NCBI GenBank assembly: GCA_903911145.1 | Contig: CAIWCD010000015.1 | Coordinates: forward strand, 1 to 64,000 | DNA length: 64,000 nucleotides | Direction: 5' to 3' | From: an uncultured delta proteobacterium | GTDB taxonomy: Bacteria; Myxococcota; Myxococcia; Myxococcales; 40CM-4-68-19 | Part shown: piece after piece, positions 1 through 7,389 of the stretch | How the letters are laid out: each line of letters opens with the position of its first letter | Numbering within the stretch: the first letter of the stretch is position 1 | Translations under genes and position numbers: made by a program | The notes under the pieces: model-generated | The model's input: only the letters and a program-made list of their open reading frames with translations | What the model was told of the DNA's origin: nothing | Database searches by the model: none

Positions 1-372
1 GTGAGGCCTCGCCGGATTCTGCGGATTCGCCTGGAGCGTGACCTGGCCACTCTGCTGTGGCGCGTTCGGCTTCGCCGGATTCTGCGGATTCTCGTGCAGC
101 GTGACCTGGCCACTCTGCTGCGGCTCGTGAGGCCTCGCCGGATTCTGCGGATTCGCGTGCAGCGTGACCTGGCCACTCTGCTGCGGCGCGTTCGGCTTCG
201 CCGGATTCTGCGGATTCGCGTGCAGCGGAACCTGGCCACCCTGCTGCGGCTCGTGAGGCCTCGCTGGATTCTGCGGATTCGCATGCAGCGTGACCTGGCC
301 ACTCTGCTGCGGCGCGTTCGGCTTCGCCGGATTCTGCGGATTCGCGTGCAGCGTGACCTGCCCGCTCTGCTG
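1..372 (-). repeat. 63-bp tandem repeat, six copies, in coding sequence
   Basis: Six near-identical 63-bp units run to the window edge. Each encodes QQSGQVTLHANPQNPA followed alternately by KPNAP or RPHEP, so the true period is 126 bp. Differences are few: copy three reads QQGGQVP, copy five has E for A in HAN, copy six has Q for H in LHA. The period is a multiple of three and the repeat sits inside an open frame, so it is a protein repeat and not a CRISPR array. Confidence 0.92.
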
Positions 373-1170
373 CGGCGCGGCAGGCTTTGCCTGTGTCGGC
401 CGCGCCTGGAGCGCACCGGACGTCGTTGCCCGTCGCGGGTCATGCGCGAGCTTGATGACTGTCGGAGCAGGCCGCCCTGGCGAAGCAACGGCGGCAGAGG
501 AAGCGACACGCTCGAGCGCAACTCCGGCCAGCATCGAGGCCCGCGAAGGCGCAGGCATGGGTGTCGCGCCGGAACCGCGATTCGACGAGGTCTCTCGAAG
601 CTGCGACTCGCGCAGTTCCTTCTCGGCGTCGAGATAGCGCAGGCGGCACGCGTCGTAGAATCGCAGCGCCTCATCCCGCCTGGACTGGAGCGCGCGCAGC
701 TTTTCAGCGACCTCGGGATGGACCCCGCCCGCCGCGCGCGCCTGGCTCAGCAACTGCGTCGTGCGATCAATGCGCGGCTGGTGCTGTTCAGCGAGCGAGA
801 GCAGATAGTCACGCCGCGGGCCGCGCAGGTGACCAAGCTCCTGCGCCAGGCTCTGCCAACTCCGGGACATCCCATCGAGCTCGCTGGTGACGTCGAGGGT
901 GCCAGAGCTGAGATAGAGGTCGTGCAGTCGCAGGTCGATGTTCTCGACGAGGTCAGGCGAAGTGCCGTCCTTCAGCAGCGCACCTCGACACCCCTGAAAC
1001 GCAAGCAGCAACGAGCGAGCAGATTCGCTCCAGCCGCGCAGCGCAGCGTCGAGGCCGGGGCCATCTTCGCGGAGCTCCTGCAGCTTGCGATCGAGGTCGG
1101 CGGCAGCAAGCGACGCCTGCGCCATCTGACGGTGGAGTGACTCTACCTGTTGTTCGCTGGCAGCGCTCAC
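1..1170 (-). CDS. Hypothetical protein with 21-residue tandem repeats (3' end outside window)
   Basis: The frame opens at a GTG preceded by a GGGAG ribosome-binding site and stays open to the window edge, so 390 residues are seen and the C-terminus is missing. Residues 1 to about 230 are charged and mostly helical, with Glu/Arg/Gln-rich stretches suited to a coiled coil. A short Ala/Val-rich stretch follows at about 210-230, too polar to call a membrane span with confidence. From about residue 267 the protein becomes six copies of a 21-residue Pro/Asn/Gln-rich repeat. I do not recognise the family. The opposite strand is also open through the whole repeat, but as an Arg/Leu-rich frame typical of an antisense shadow. 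A cell-envelope or adhesive role is possible but not shown. Confidence 0.7.
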   Translation of the reverse strand, partial: MSAASEQQVESLHRQMAQASLAAADLDRKLQELREDGPGLDAALRGWSESARSLLLAFQGCRGALLKDGTSPDLVENIDLRLHDLYLSSGTLDVTSELDGMSRSWQSLAQELGHLRGPRRDYLLSLAEQHQPRIDRTTQLLSQARAAGGVHPEVAEKLRALQSRRDEALRFYDACRLRYLDAEKELRESQLRETSSNRGSGATPMPAPSRASMLAGVALERVASSAAVASPGRPAPTVIKLAHDPRRATTSGALQARPTQAKPAAPQQSGQVTLHANPQNPAKPNAPQQSGQVTLHANPQNPARPHEPQQGGQVPLHANPQNPAKPNAPQQSGQVTLHANPQNPARPHEPQQSGQVTLHENPQNPAKPNAPQQSGQVTLQANPQNPARPH

Positions 1171-1306
1171 TCGAGCTCCCGGTCACCGAGATCAGGCCTC
1201 TGGCCGGAACAGAGTACATGAGCGAAGGGGCCTCAAACAAGAGGCACGTGCTTTCATTTGATGTAATTGAGATTTTCGCCGTTATCGGGATCGGCGAAAT
1301 ACGAGA

Positions 1307-1807
1307 TCAGCGATCGCTCTTCGCACGGCACTTTCCGCAGAGCCCATAGAGCTCGAGCTTGTGGCGCGTCACGGTGAAGCCGTGCTCGAGCGCGACCTCG
1401 TCCTGCAGTTCCTCGATCCGCTCGTTCTCGAACTCGATGATCGTCTGACACTTGGTGCAGATGAGGTGGTCGTGGTGGTCGCGATCGAGCGCGGCCTCGT
1501 AGCGGGTCTGGCCGTCGTCGAAGTGCCGCGCGGAGGCGAGACCCGACTCCGTGAGGATCTTCATCGTGCGGTAGACGGTCGCCGCGCCGATGTTGCGGTC
1601 CCGCAGCGAGACGCGCGCGAGCAATTCGTCGATGCTCAGGTGTCCCGACGCGCTGAAAAAAGAGTCGACGATCAGATCGCGCTGGCGCGTCTGTTTGAGT
1701 CCGCGCTCCGCAATCCAGGCTTTGAGCCGCTCCCGCGCGGCCTCGGTTCTCGCTGCGTGCTGCTGCGTGCGTGCCGCGCGCGCGCCAGAATTGGAAGCAG
1801 TGGGCAA
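1307..1807 (-). CDS. fur: Fur-family ferric uptake regulator
   Basis: A 166-residue protein of the Fur family, which binds DNA when loaded with metal and represses iron-uptake genes. A winged-helix domain spans about residues 30-105, with the family pattern TVYRTMKILTE at 77-87. The dimerisation/metal domain follows with the His-rich HHDHLICTKC. Cys117/Cys120 and Cys157/Cys160 form the two CxxC pairs of the structural zinc site. The start is a TTG with GAGG upstream; a roughly 25-residue Ala/Arg-rich extension precedes the usual Fur N-terminus, so the true start could be slightly different. A near-perfect Fur-box-like palindrome lies just upstream, so autoregulation is likely. Zur or PerR cannot be excluded from sequence alone, but the operator favours Fur. 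Confidence 0.9.
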   Translation of the reverse strand: MPTASNSGARAARTQQHAARTEAARERLKAWIAERGLKQTRQRDLIVDSFFSASGHLSIDELLARVSLRDRNIGAATVYRTMKILTESGLASARHFDDGQTRYEAALDRDHHDHLICTKCQTIIEFENERIEELQDEVALEHGFTVTRHKLELYGLCGKCRAKSDR

Positions 1808-1830
1808 GGAGTGCCTCGGGACCGACGCAA

Positions 1831-1847
1831 TTGAGAACGATTCTCAA
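1831..1847. promoter_or_regulatory. Fur-box-like operator upstream of fur
   Basis: TTGAGAA-CGA-TTCTCAA is a perfect 7-3-7 inverted repeat whose core GAGAA...TTCTC resembles known Fur boxes. It lies 24 bases upstream of the fur TTG start, where binding would block transcription of fur. Confidence 0.75.
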
Positions 1848-1909
1848 CGAGCAAAATGGAGGTTGGGAGGCGAGTTGTCAAGCGAGACAAGCGATGCGAC
1901 CGCGGGCAG

Positions 1910-2554
1910 CTAGGGTGCCGGGCGCAACCAACCGCGCGAGGCCAACTCAGGACGCAACCGCGCGAGAGCAGCGTCGTCGGAAAGGCCCGCGGCGAGGTCT
2001 GAGCCTAGCAATCGAGTGAGCGCGGCGCGGGCCTTGCTCCTGACTCGGGCGTCGGGATCGGCGAGTCGCTCCAGTAGCGCTGCGCCATACCGAGGCCCCT
2101 GATCTCGATCGCCCGCGACCTCGGCGGCCAGCGCACGAACGCGGGGATCAAGGGAGTTCATCAACTCGGCAACGTCATCGCCGCTGGTGTCTTCGAACTT
2201 CGCGCGGGTCGCGATTGCGCGCCGCGTGCTCGGCAACAGCAGCACGAACACGAGAGCGCCCAGCCCAATCTGGAACAGGCCCGTCGAGGATGGGTAATGA
2301 CGAGCGCGGATGAGCGCGAGTCGATAGACGGCGAAGATGAGGAGGAATGCGCCGAAGAGAACCGGCGCGACGGCCGAGGCCCAGGGCGGCATGCGCGGCC
2401 CGACCGTCTCGCTCGTCGCCCAGAACGAGACGAGCGCGGAGCCGACCAGCAGTGCGTAGAGCGCGGGTCGCAAGCGCTGAATGAACGCCAATCCCGACTG
2501 CACGCGCGGCGTGCGGCGTGAGGAAGATTGCACTGGCGGATTGGAAGCGGGCAC
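1910..2554 (-). CDS. Membrane protein with C-terminal HEAT-like repeats
   Basis: About 214 residues. Three hydrophobic segments lie in the first 110 residues (ALYALLVGSALVSFWA, APVLFGAFLLIFAVYRLAL, IGLGALVFVLLLP). A soluble tail follows with two HEAT-like helical pairs containing the phrases DPRVRALAAEVAGD and DPDARVRSKARAAL. The gene follows the cyclase gene by 10 bases on the same strand and is probably co-transcribed with it. The GTG at 2554 is the first start after the cyclase stop, but no clear ribosome-binding site precedes it, and a second GTG at 2503 is an alternative. The function is unknown; HEAT units usually mediate protein contacts. Confidence 0.65.
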   Translation of the reverse strand: MPASNPPVQSSSRRTPRVQSGLAFIQRLRPALYALLVGSALVSFWATSETVGPRMPPWASAVAPVLFGAFLLIFAVYRLALIRARHYPSSTGLFQIGLGALVFVLLLPSTRRAIATRAKFEDTSGDDVAELMNSLDPRVRALAAEVAGDRDQGPRYGAALLERLADPDARVRSKARAALTRLLGSDLAAGLSDDAALARLRPELASRGWLRPAP

Positions 2555-2564
2555 GTGGCGGGGT

Positions 2565-4952
2565 CTACCCCGGCGAGGCGCTGGCGTCCAGAACAGCGGC
2601 AATGCGATTGAGTCCGCGATTCGCCTCGTCGTAGCGCCCGTCGGAGTAGGACAGCGTGACGTCGCGAAAGAGCGTCTCGACCTCCTTGCGCTGCACATCG
2701 CTGAGTTTGGCAGATGCGCGCTGGCTCTGCAGGCGTCGCATTTTCTGCTCGACGAGTCGCTGGTCGACCTGCAGCTGCTTGGCCGCACGAGCGAGTTCCA
2801 CGAGCAGGTCACCAGCGCGCGCAAAATCGCCTTGTCTGCGCGCGGCCCAGATATCGGCGTTGAGCGGCTGATCCTCAATGGGAAGGTCGCCAATCAGCAC
2901 GCCTCGCGCAGCGAGTTCGTCGAGGAGTTTCTTGTGGCGGGACTCGACGGACGCGGCCTGTGGAACATCGCGGGCCGAGCTCGCCTGCTGCTGAGACGCG
3001 GGTGCTTGCGCCGTCTTCAGATCGGAAGACTTCGCGGCGAACGCGCGCTCGGAGTCGGCCTGCGCGGCCTCCCGTGCAGCGAGCGCTTTTTCTCGGCGAG
3101 CCAGGTCCGTGTCGCGCTCGGCAAGACGGGATTCGCGCATCGCGATCGATGCCTCGCGCGCAGCGAGAGCGCTCGGGTCGGCCAAACTGGGCGCGTCGAT
3201 CGCCGCCTTCTTCGCATCGACTTCACTCTTCTTCGCAATCACCGTCTGCACGCTCGCGACGACCTCGGTCTGCTTCTCGCGCGCCTTGCGAATCTCCTCG
3301 TCGAGCCGGCGGCGCTGCTCCGCGTCAGCGGCCCCGACGCTCTTGACCAGATCACCGATTTGCGCGTCGAGCTGCTCTTTCTGCGCGTGCAGCTCCGCCT
3401 CGCGATCCTGCAGCGCCTTCTCCTGCAGCTCAAGCTCGCGTCGATCGCCGCGCACGGTGATGGTCAGCTCGTCGGCCGCGCCCGACTGATCACGCTCGCA
3501 GCCGAGCGGCATCGCCAGACAGACGAGCGCGAGCAAAGCCGCAGAAGCTTTGAGCGCGCGCACTTCCCAGAGTTGAACCAGCTCTCGCTTTCCCTTGAGC
3601 TTCACCGGCTCGCGCGCGACGACTTCGACGTGCTCCGCGACGCGCTCGTAGATCGATTGAGACACCAGAACCTCGCCTGCTTTGGCTTGCGACTCGAGCC
3701 GCTGGGCCGTGTTGATCGCATCGCCGATCACTGTGTACTCGAGCCGCTGGGCCGCGCCCAGATTGCCCGCGAGCGCTTCGCCGCTGTTGATGCCGATGCC
3801 GAACTCGACCACGGGAAGTCCGCGCGCGATGCGCTGTTGGGAGAGCGCGTGGGCGTTCGCCTGGATCTCGAGAGCAGCCCGCACCGCAGAGAGTTCAGGC
3901 TTCACCGCCGCGCGTGGCGCGCCCCAGAGGCAGAGCGCGGCATCTCCGATGAACTTGTTCACCGTCCCTCCGCGGCGCAAGACGGCCTCGACCATCACCT
4001 GGAAATAGTCGTTGAGCAGCGCGACCATCTCCTGCGGCGTGAGCAACTCGGAGAGGCTGGTGAAGCCACGCACGTCGAGGAAGAGCGCAGTGACGAGCCG
4101 GGTCTCGCCACGCAGCGAGAGGTCGTCGGACTCAGAGAGGATGCGCTCGGCGACATCTCCGGAGACATAACGGTCGAGCGTTCCGCGCAGACGTTCGCGC
4201 TCGCGCAGACCCTGGAGCATCGAGTTGAATGCACGCGCCAGGTCTCCGATTTCGTCGCGTGCGTGCGACTGCACCTCGAGCGCGGCGTCGAACTCGCCCT
4301 TCTGTGTGCGGCCCATCGCTCCCGCGAGCGCCGTGAGCGGGAGCGAGAGTTGGCGGGCCATCAGCGCGGCGCAAAACAGCTCGAAGGCCAGCAGCAGCAC
4401 GAGCAGCACGAGCTCGCGCAGGAGGACAGCTCGGGCCTCGGCGTCGATGGAGTTGGTCGACAGGCCGAGGAGCATCCGACCGACCGGCGCGCTGGCGCCC
4501 TCGAGTTTGAGCGAGACGGCGAGTTGCTGCACGCCGTCGTGGTGCAGCGCAAGCTGTTGCAGACCGTGCAGAGAGTCAGTCCGGTAGAGGGCGAGCAAGC
4601 GCGGCGACAGCCGACCGAGGAGCTTCGGATTGACCACCGAGGCCGACTCGAGGAGCGCTCCTTTCTCGTCGTAGAGCAGGGCGAAAACCAGCTCCTGCCC
4701 CGGCGTGCCCGACGAGTTGATGACCAGATCCTGCATGACATCGGAGCGGAACGAGACCCCCTCGGCCGAGAGCCGCACGATCATCGGAGAGAGCGGCCGC
4801 ACTCGCTCGAGAGCGAGGTGACGCTGCGTCGCAAGTTTCGCCTTCCACGGCACGTAGACCGTGACGATGGCGAACGCCGCGACGGCCACCATCAGCAGCG
4901 CGGCCGTCAGCAGAGCGATCTTCCTGCGAAGCGTGAATCGAGGTCGGGGCAT
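2565..4952 (-). CDS. Membrane class III adenylate/guanylate cyclase fused to a lipoprotein-like coiled coil
   Basis: A 795-residue protein predicted to make cyclic nucleotide. Order of parts: membrane span 12-34; extracytoplasmic region to about 175; second span about 177-198; HAMP linker about 200-250; class III cyclase domain about 280-465; a third hydrophobic stretch 466-484; then a Glu/Lys/Arg/Ala-rich coiled coil from about 500 to 660 and a helical tail. Catalytic features are present: metal-binding Asp in FLDVRGFTS (293) and IGDA (337), Lys in VNKFIGD, Thr in EYTVIGD (407), and Asn/Arg in NTAQR. Lys plus Thr favours ATP over GTP. The third hydrophobic stretch ends in MPLGC, a good lipobox, so the C-terminal third looks like a complete lipoprotein read in frame with the cyclase. 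Either a real fusion or a lost stop codon would explain this. Confidence 0.85.
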   Translation of the reverse strand: MPRPRFTLRRKIALLTAALLMVAVAAFAIVTVYVPWKAKLATQRHLALERVRPLSPMIVRLSAEGVSFRSDVMQDLVINSSGTPGQELVFALLYDEKGALLESASVVNPKLLGRLSPRLLALYRTDSLHGLQQLALHHDGVQQLAVSLKLEGASAPVGRMLLGLSTNSIDAEARAVLLRELVLLVLLLAFELFCAALMARQLSLPLTALAGAMGRTQKGEFDAALEVQSHARDEIGDLARAFNSMLQGLRERERLRGTLDRYVSGDVAERILSESDDLSLRGETRLVTALFLDVRGFTSLSELLTPQEMVALLNDYFQVMVEAVLRRGGTVNKFIGDAALCLWGAPRAAVKPELSAVRAALEIQANAHALSQQRIARGLPVVEFGIGINSGEALAGNLGAAQRLEYTVIGDAINTAQRLESQAKAGEVLVSQSIYERVAEHVEVVAREPVKLKGKRELVQLWEVRALKASAALLALVCLAMPLGCERDQSGAADELTITVRGDRRELELQEKALQDREAELHAQKEQLDAQIGDLVKSVGAADAEQRRRLDEEIRKAREKQTEVVASVQTVIAKKSEVDAKKAAIDAPSLADPSALAAREASIAMRESRLAERDTDLARREKALAAREAAQADSERAFAAKSSDLKTAQAPASQQQASSARDVPQAASVESRHKKLLDELAARGVLIGDLPIEDQPLNADIWAARRQGDFARAGDLLVELARAAKQLQVDQRLVEQKMRRLQSQRASAKLSDVQRKEVETLFRDVTLSYSDGRYDEANRGLNRIAAVLDASASPG

Positions 4953-5074
4953 GGTCAGGACGAAGAAGCGCCGTCGGGCGGCGGACTGTACACGGCCCTT
5001 GCGATGCGTGCGACAGAGAGAAGTTCAGGGGGCCACGCAGGAGGGACGACGATCGGAGCTTCTTCCTCTCGCCA

Positions 5075-5082
5075 CTGTGCTA
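5075..5082 (+). promoter_or_regulatory. CTGTGCTA element before the Fis-like HTH gene
   Basis: CTGTGCTA ends 14 bases before the ATG at 5097. The same octamer occurs before queF, the BoxD-like gene and mdh. Its TGCTAT part fits a -10 hexamer. Promoter function is inferred from position only. Confidence 0.4.
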
Positions 5083-5096
5083 TGTGCCGCGGCGCG

Positions 5097-6629
5097 ATGC
5101 GGGATCCAAACGCGGTCGAGGCGAAGCTGGTGACGTTGGTTCGCGAGTTGTCGCGACGCGCAGGCCGCGCTGCGACCGAAGAAGAGGCGCGCGCAGCACT
5201 CGCACCTCTGTCCGCAGACGAGGAGCAGGAACTCCTCGGGTACGCGCAGCACGAGCCACCTGCGCGGCCGCTCGGACCGATGGCGTGGGCCGACCTGGCG
5301 CGAGGAACAGCGCCCCAGACGGCGGCCGCGCGCGAGCTGACGGGCTACTACGCATTGCAGGTCGAACGAGACGCGCTTGCGCAGATGTTGACGGCGAAGG
5401 ACCTGGCCGGCCTCGCGGCGTCCGGTGGCGCCGAAGGTCGAAGCGCGGAGCGTCGCGCGCCGAAAATTGAGCGGACGCAACCGACCACTTCGAGAGCGAT
5501 GGCGCTGCGCGCTGAGCGCAAGGAGCCACTGCCGCGAGAGGTCCCGCTGATCGCGAAGCCCGTCGAGAGGAAGCCGCTGCCGTCGAAAGAAAAGAAGGCG
5601 AAAGGCGCGCCGAACGAGGAGCGCGCGGGACAGCTGCTCACTCTCTTCGCCTACCACCGCGACACGGCGCTCGTCGCCAAGGCGCTTGGCTGGTCACTCG
5701 ACGAGTTGACGGCAGAGGTGGACAGGCTGCAGTTGCGGCGCAAGACGGGAAAGCTGTTGCGCGGGCTCGACACGGAGATGCCGGTCGCGACGTCGCGCAA
5801 GTCTTCCGCGAGCGTTCCCGTGCTGCGTCGGTCAGCAAAGGAGAAGGAGGAGACCGCGGCGCGCAAGGAGGCCGAGCGCGCGCTCGCAGCGATCGCAGCG
5901 CAGGAGGAACAGAGCCGGAGAGAGAAGGAGCCACCTGCGTCGAAGCGCATTCCCGGTCGAAGCCTATCAAGCGCGGCGGGCGTGCGCGCGAAGCCAGACG
6001 ATGTGGCGAAAGCGGTTGCTGCGCCGAAGCGCGAGCCGGCTCGCCCGGAGAAGAAAGAGCGCACTGCGGAGCTCCCCTCGGCAGCGCAAGGAGAGGAGTT
6101 GCGTGCGGTCCTGCGCGAAGTCGGGCCGCGTCGCGCAGCACTGGCCGCAAGGCTCGGCACGCCAGCGCGGCCGCTCTCCCCTGCAGCGCTGCTCGCGCGA
6201 TTTCGCGCTGCAGGATTGGAACGCGAATTCGGCCAACGCGAACGCGATCTCATCCGCGCTCTGGTCTCGCGCCATCGCGGCGCGTTCAAGCTGGCCGCGG
6301 CAGATCTTGGCACCACCCGGCATGAACTCGAAGAGCTGATCCGCGAGCGGGGGCTGGCGCGGGAACTCGAATCCCTGCGCGAGCGCCAGCGGACGACTGC
6401 GCGAGCGGCCCGTTGGCCGAAGGCGAGCATCGCGCTGCTCCTCGAGAAGCGGGACTGGCTGGCGGATCTTGGATTGCTCGACGAGCTCGAGGCCGATGCG
6501 CGGGCTCGCGTGCAGCTGATCTGGAAGGAACTCGCCGCTGGAGACGAACGCATCGACGCGCTCGCCAAGACGCTTGGCGTACTGCCGGGCGAAGCGCAGG
6601 CTCTCGCAACGCAGTTCTCACTGCGCTAG
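5097..6629 (+). CDS. Predicted DNA-binding protein with repeated Fis-like helix-turn-helix units
   Basis: A 510-residue cytoplasmic protein transcribed away from the cyclase gene. Two segments resemble the Fis-type helix-turn-helix: about 178-215 (HRDTALVAKALGWSLDELT) and about 385-425 (HRGAFKLAAADLGTTRHELE). The last 60 residues carry a weaker third unit (IDALAKTLGVLPGEAQALA). Between them lies a long Lys/Glu/Ala-rich, probably disordered or coiled region. No ATPase or receiver domain is seen, so it is not a standard sigma-54 activator. I chose ATG 5097 because the CTGTGCTA element lies just upstream; ATG 5082 in the same frame is possible. The low-complexity middle is expected for a GC-rich genome. 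A role as a regulator or nucleoid-associated protein is an inference. Confidence 0.7.
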   Translation: MRDPNAVEAKLVTLVRELSRRAGRAATEEEARAALAPLSADEEQELLGYAQHEPPARPLGPMAWADLARGTAPQTAAARELTGYYALQVERDALAQMLTAKDLAGLAASGGAEGRSAERRAPKIERTQPTTSRAMALRAERKEPLPREVPLIAKPVERKPLPSKEKKAKGAPNEERAGQLLTLFAYHRDTALVAKALGWSLDELTAEVDRLQLRRKTGKLLRGLDTEMPVATSRKSSASVPVLRRSAKEKEETAARKEAERALAAIAAQEEQSRREKEPPASKRIPGRSLSSAAGVRAKPDDVAKAVAAPKREPARPEKKERTAELPSAAQGEELRAVLREVGPRRAALAARLGTPARPLSPAALLARFRAAGLEREFGQRERDLIRALVSRHRGAFKLAAADLGTTRHELEELIRERGLARELESLRERQRTTARAARWPKASIALLLEKRDWLADLGLLDELEADARARVQLIWKELAAGDERIDALAKTLGVLPGEAQALATQFSLR

Positions 6630-6663
6630 CGCTAAACAAAACACCCGCTGTTAGAGTTGACCC

Positions 6664-7047
6664 ATGCCCATCTACGAGTTTCGCTGTGAAGCATGCGGAG
6701 GCGTCCAGGAGCGGTTGCAGAAGCTCTCGGATCCGCCGCCCGAGGCCTGCCCGAAGTGCGGCGGGAAGATGGCCAGGATCATGAGCCTCAACTCGTTCCA
6801 GCTCAAGGGAGGCGGCTGGTACAAGGACCTCTACTCGAGCACTGGCGCGAGCAGCAGCGAGAGCAGCGGCGGCTCGGCGAGCATTCCCCCGTCGAGCGGA
6901 TCGGCAGGCGGCGCGAGCACGCCAGCAGCGCCCAGTGCGGCCCCGAGCACCAGCGCAGCCCCCGCAAGCACCAACTCCGGCAGCGACTCGGGCGCCAAAA
7001 GCAGCGCGTCCGGCTCCACCGCCAGCAGCGGGAAGTCGGACGCGTAG
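6664..7047 (+). CDS. FmdB-family zinc-ribbon protein
   Basis: A 127-residue protein starting MPIYEFRCEACG, the signature of the FmdB/CxxC_CxxC_SSSS family, named after a putative regulator of formamidase genes. Two CxxC knuckles (CEAC near residue 10 and CPKC near 36) form one zinc ribbon. A conserved FQLKGGGWY block follows. The remaining 65 residues are a Ser/Gly/Ala/Pro-rich tail, probably disordered. A TTAGAGT box ends 6 bases before the ATG, which would give a nearly leaderless transcript. The biochemical role of the family is not settled. Confidence 0.9.
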   Translation: MPIYEFRCEACGGVQERLQKLSDPPPEACPKCGGKMARIMSLNSFQLKGGGWYKDLYSSTGASSSESSGGSASIPPSSGSAGGASTPAAPSAAPSTSAAPASTNSGSDSGAKSSASGSTASSGKSDA

Positions 7048-7125
7048 AAGCTGATCAAGCTATGTCGATCGCTCCCGAGCGCTGGGCGCAGGAGAGCGAT
7101 CTACGTCCAGCGATGCAGCGAAGCT

Positions 7126-7287
7126 CTACGCCTCGGCGCGGGCTTCGGCCTTCTTCGCCGGAGCCTTCTTCGCGGCCGACTTGGTGCCGACCGCCTTGGC
7201 CGCGGCCTTCTGGCGCTTCACCCGCTGCTTGTGCTGCTTGCGGCGGCGCATGACGAGACGGACGTGCTTGCTCTTGGAACGGGCCAT
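7126..7287 (-). CDS. Small, very basic Lys/Arg/Ala-rich protein
   Basis: A 53-residue protein with a strong GAGGAG ribosome-binding site 7 bases before the ATG. It starts MARSKSKHVRLVMRRRKQHK and ends in Ala/Lys repeats of the AAKKAPAKKA type, like histone H1 tails. It contains no acidic residues before the last few positions. Such proteins usually bind nucleic acid or the ribosome. It lies about 100 bases downstream of the P1 peptidase gene on the same strand. No family name can be given from sequence alone. Confidence 0.8.
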   Translation of the reverse strand: MARSKSKHVRLVMRRRKQHKQRVKRQKAAAKAVGTKSAAKKAPAKKAEARAEA

Positions 7288-7389
7288 GCTTCTGACTCCT
7301 CGAAGTTGCGCGCGGATGTGGCCGCGCGATCGGCAAAAGGGCGCGCACCATAGCAGGCGCAGGAGAGACGTGGGTGAAAATCTCTCTCG

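Noticed and set aside
1-372. CRISPR array
   Set aside because: Units of 63 bp are contiguous with no unique spacers, and the period keeps one reading frame.
1-1140. Plus-strand frame of 379 codons over the left-edge repeat
   Set aside because: It is Arg/Leu-rich with no domain. The minus strand has a ribosome-binding site, balanced composition and a clean 21-residue repeat.
1274-1299. Terminator after fur
   Set aside because: TTTCGCCG/CGGCGAAA forms an 8-bp stem, but no T-run follows on the fur strand, so I list it only here.
2481-4950. Long plus-strand open frame upstream of the Fis-like gene
   Set aside because: It lies antisense to the cyclase, whose catalytic motifs are intact. Real coding begins near 5097.
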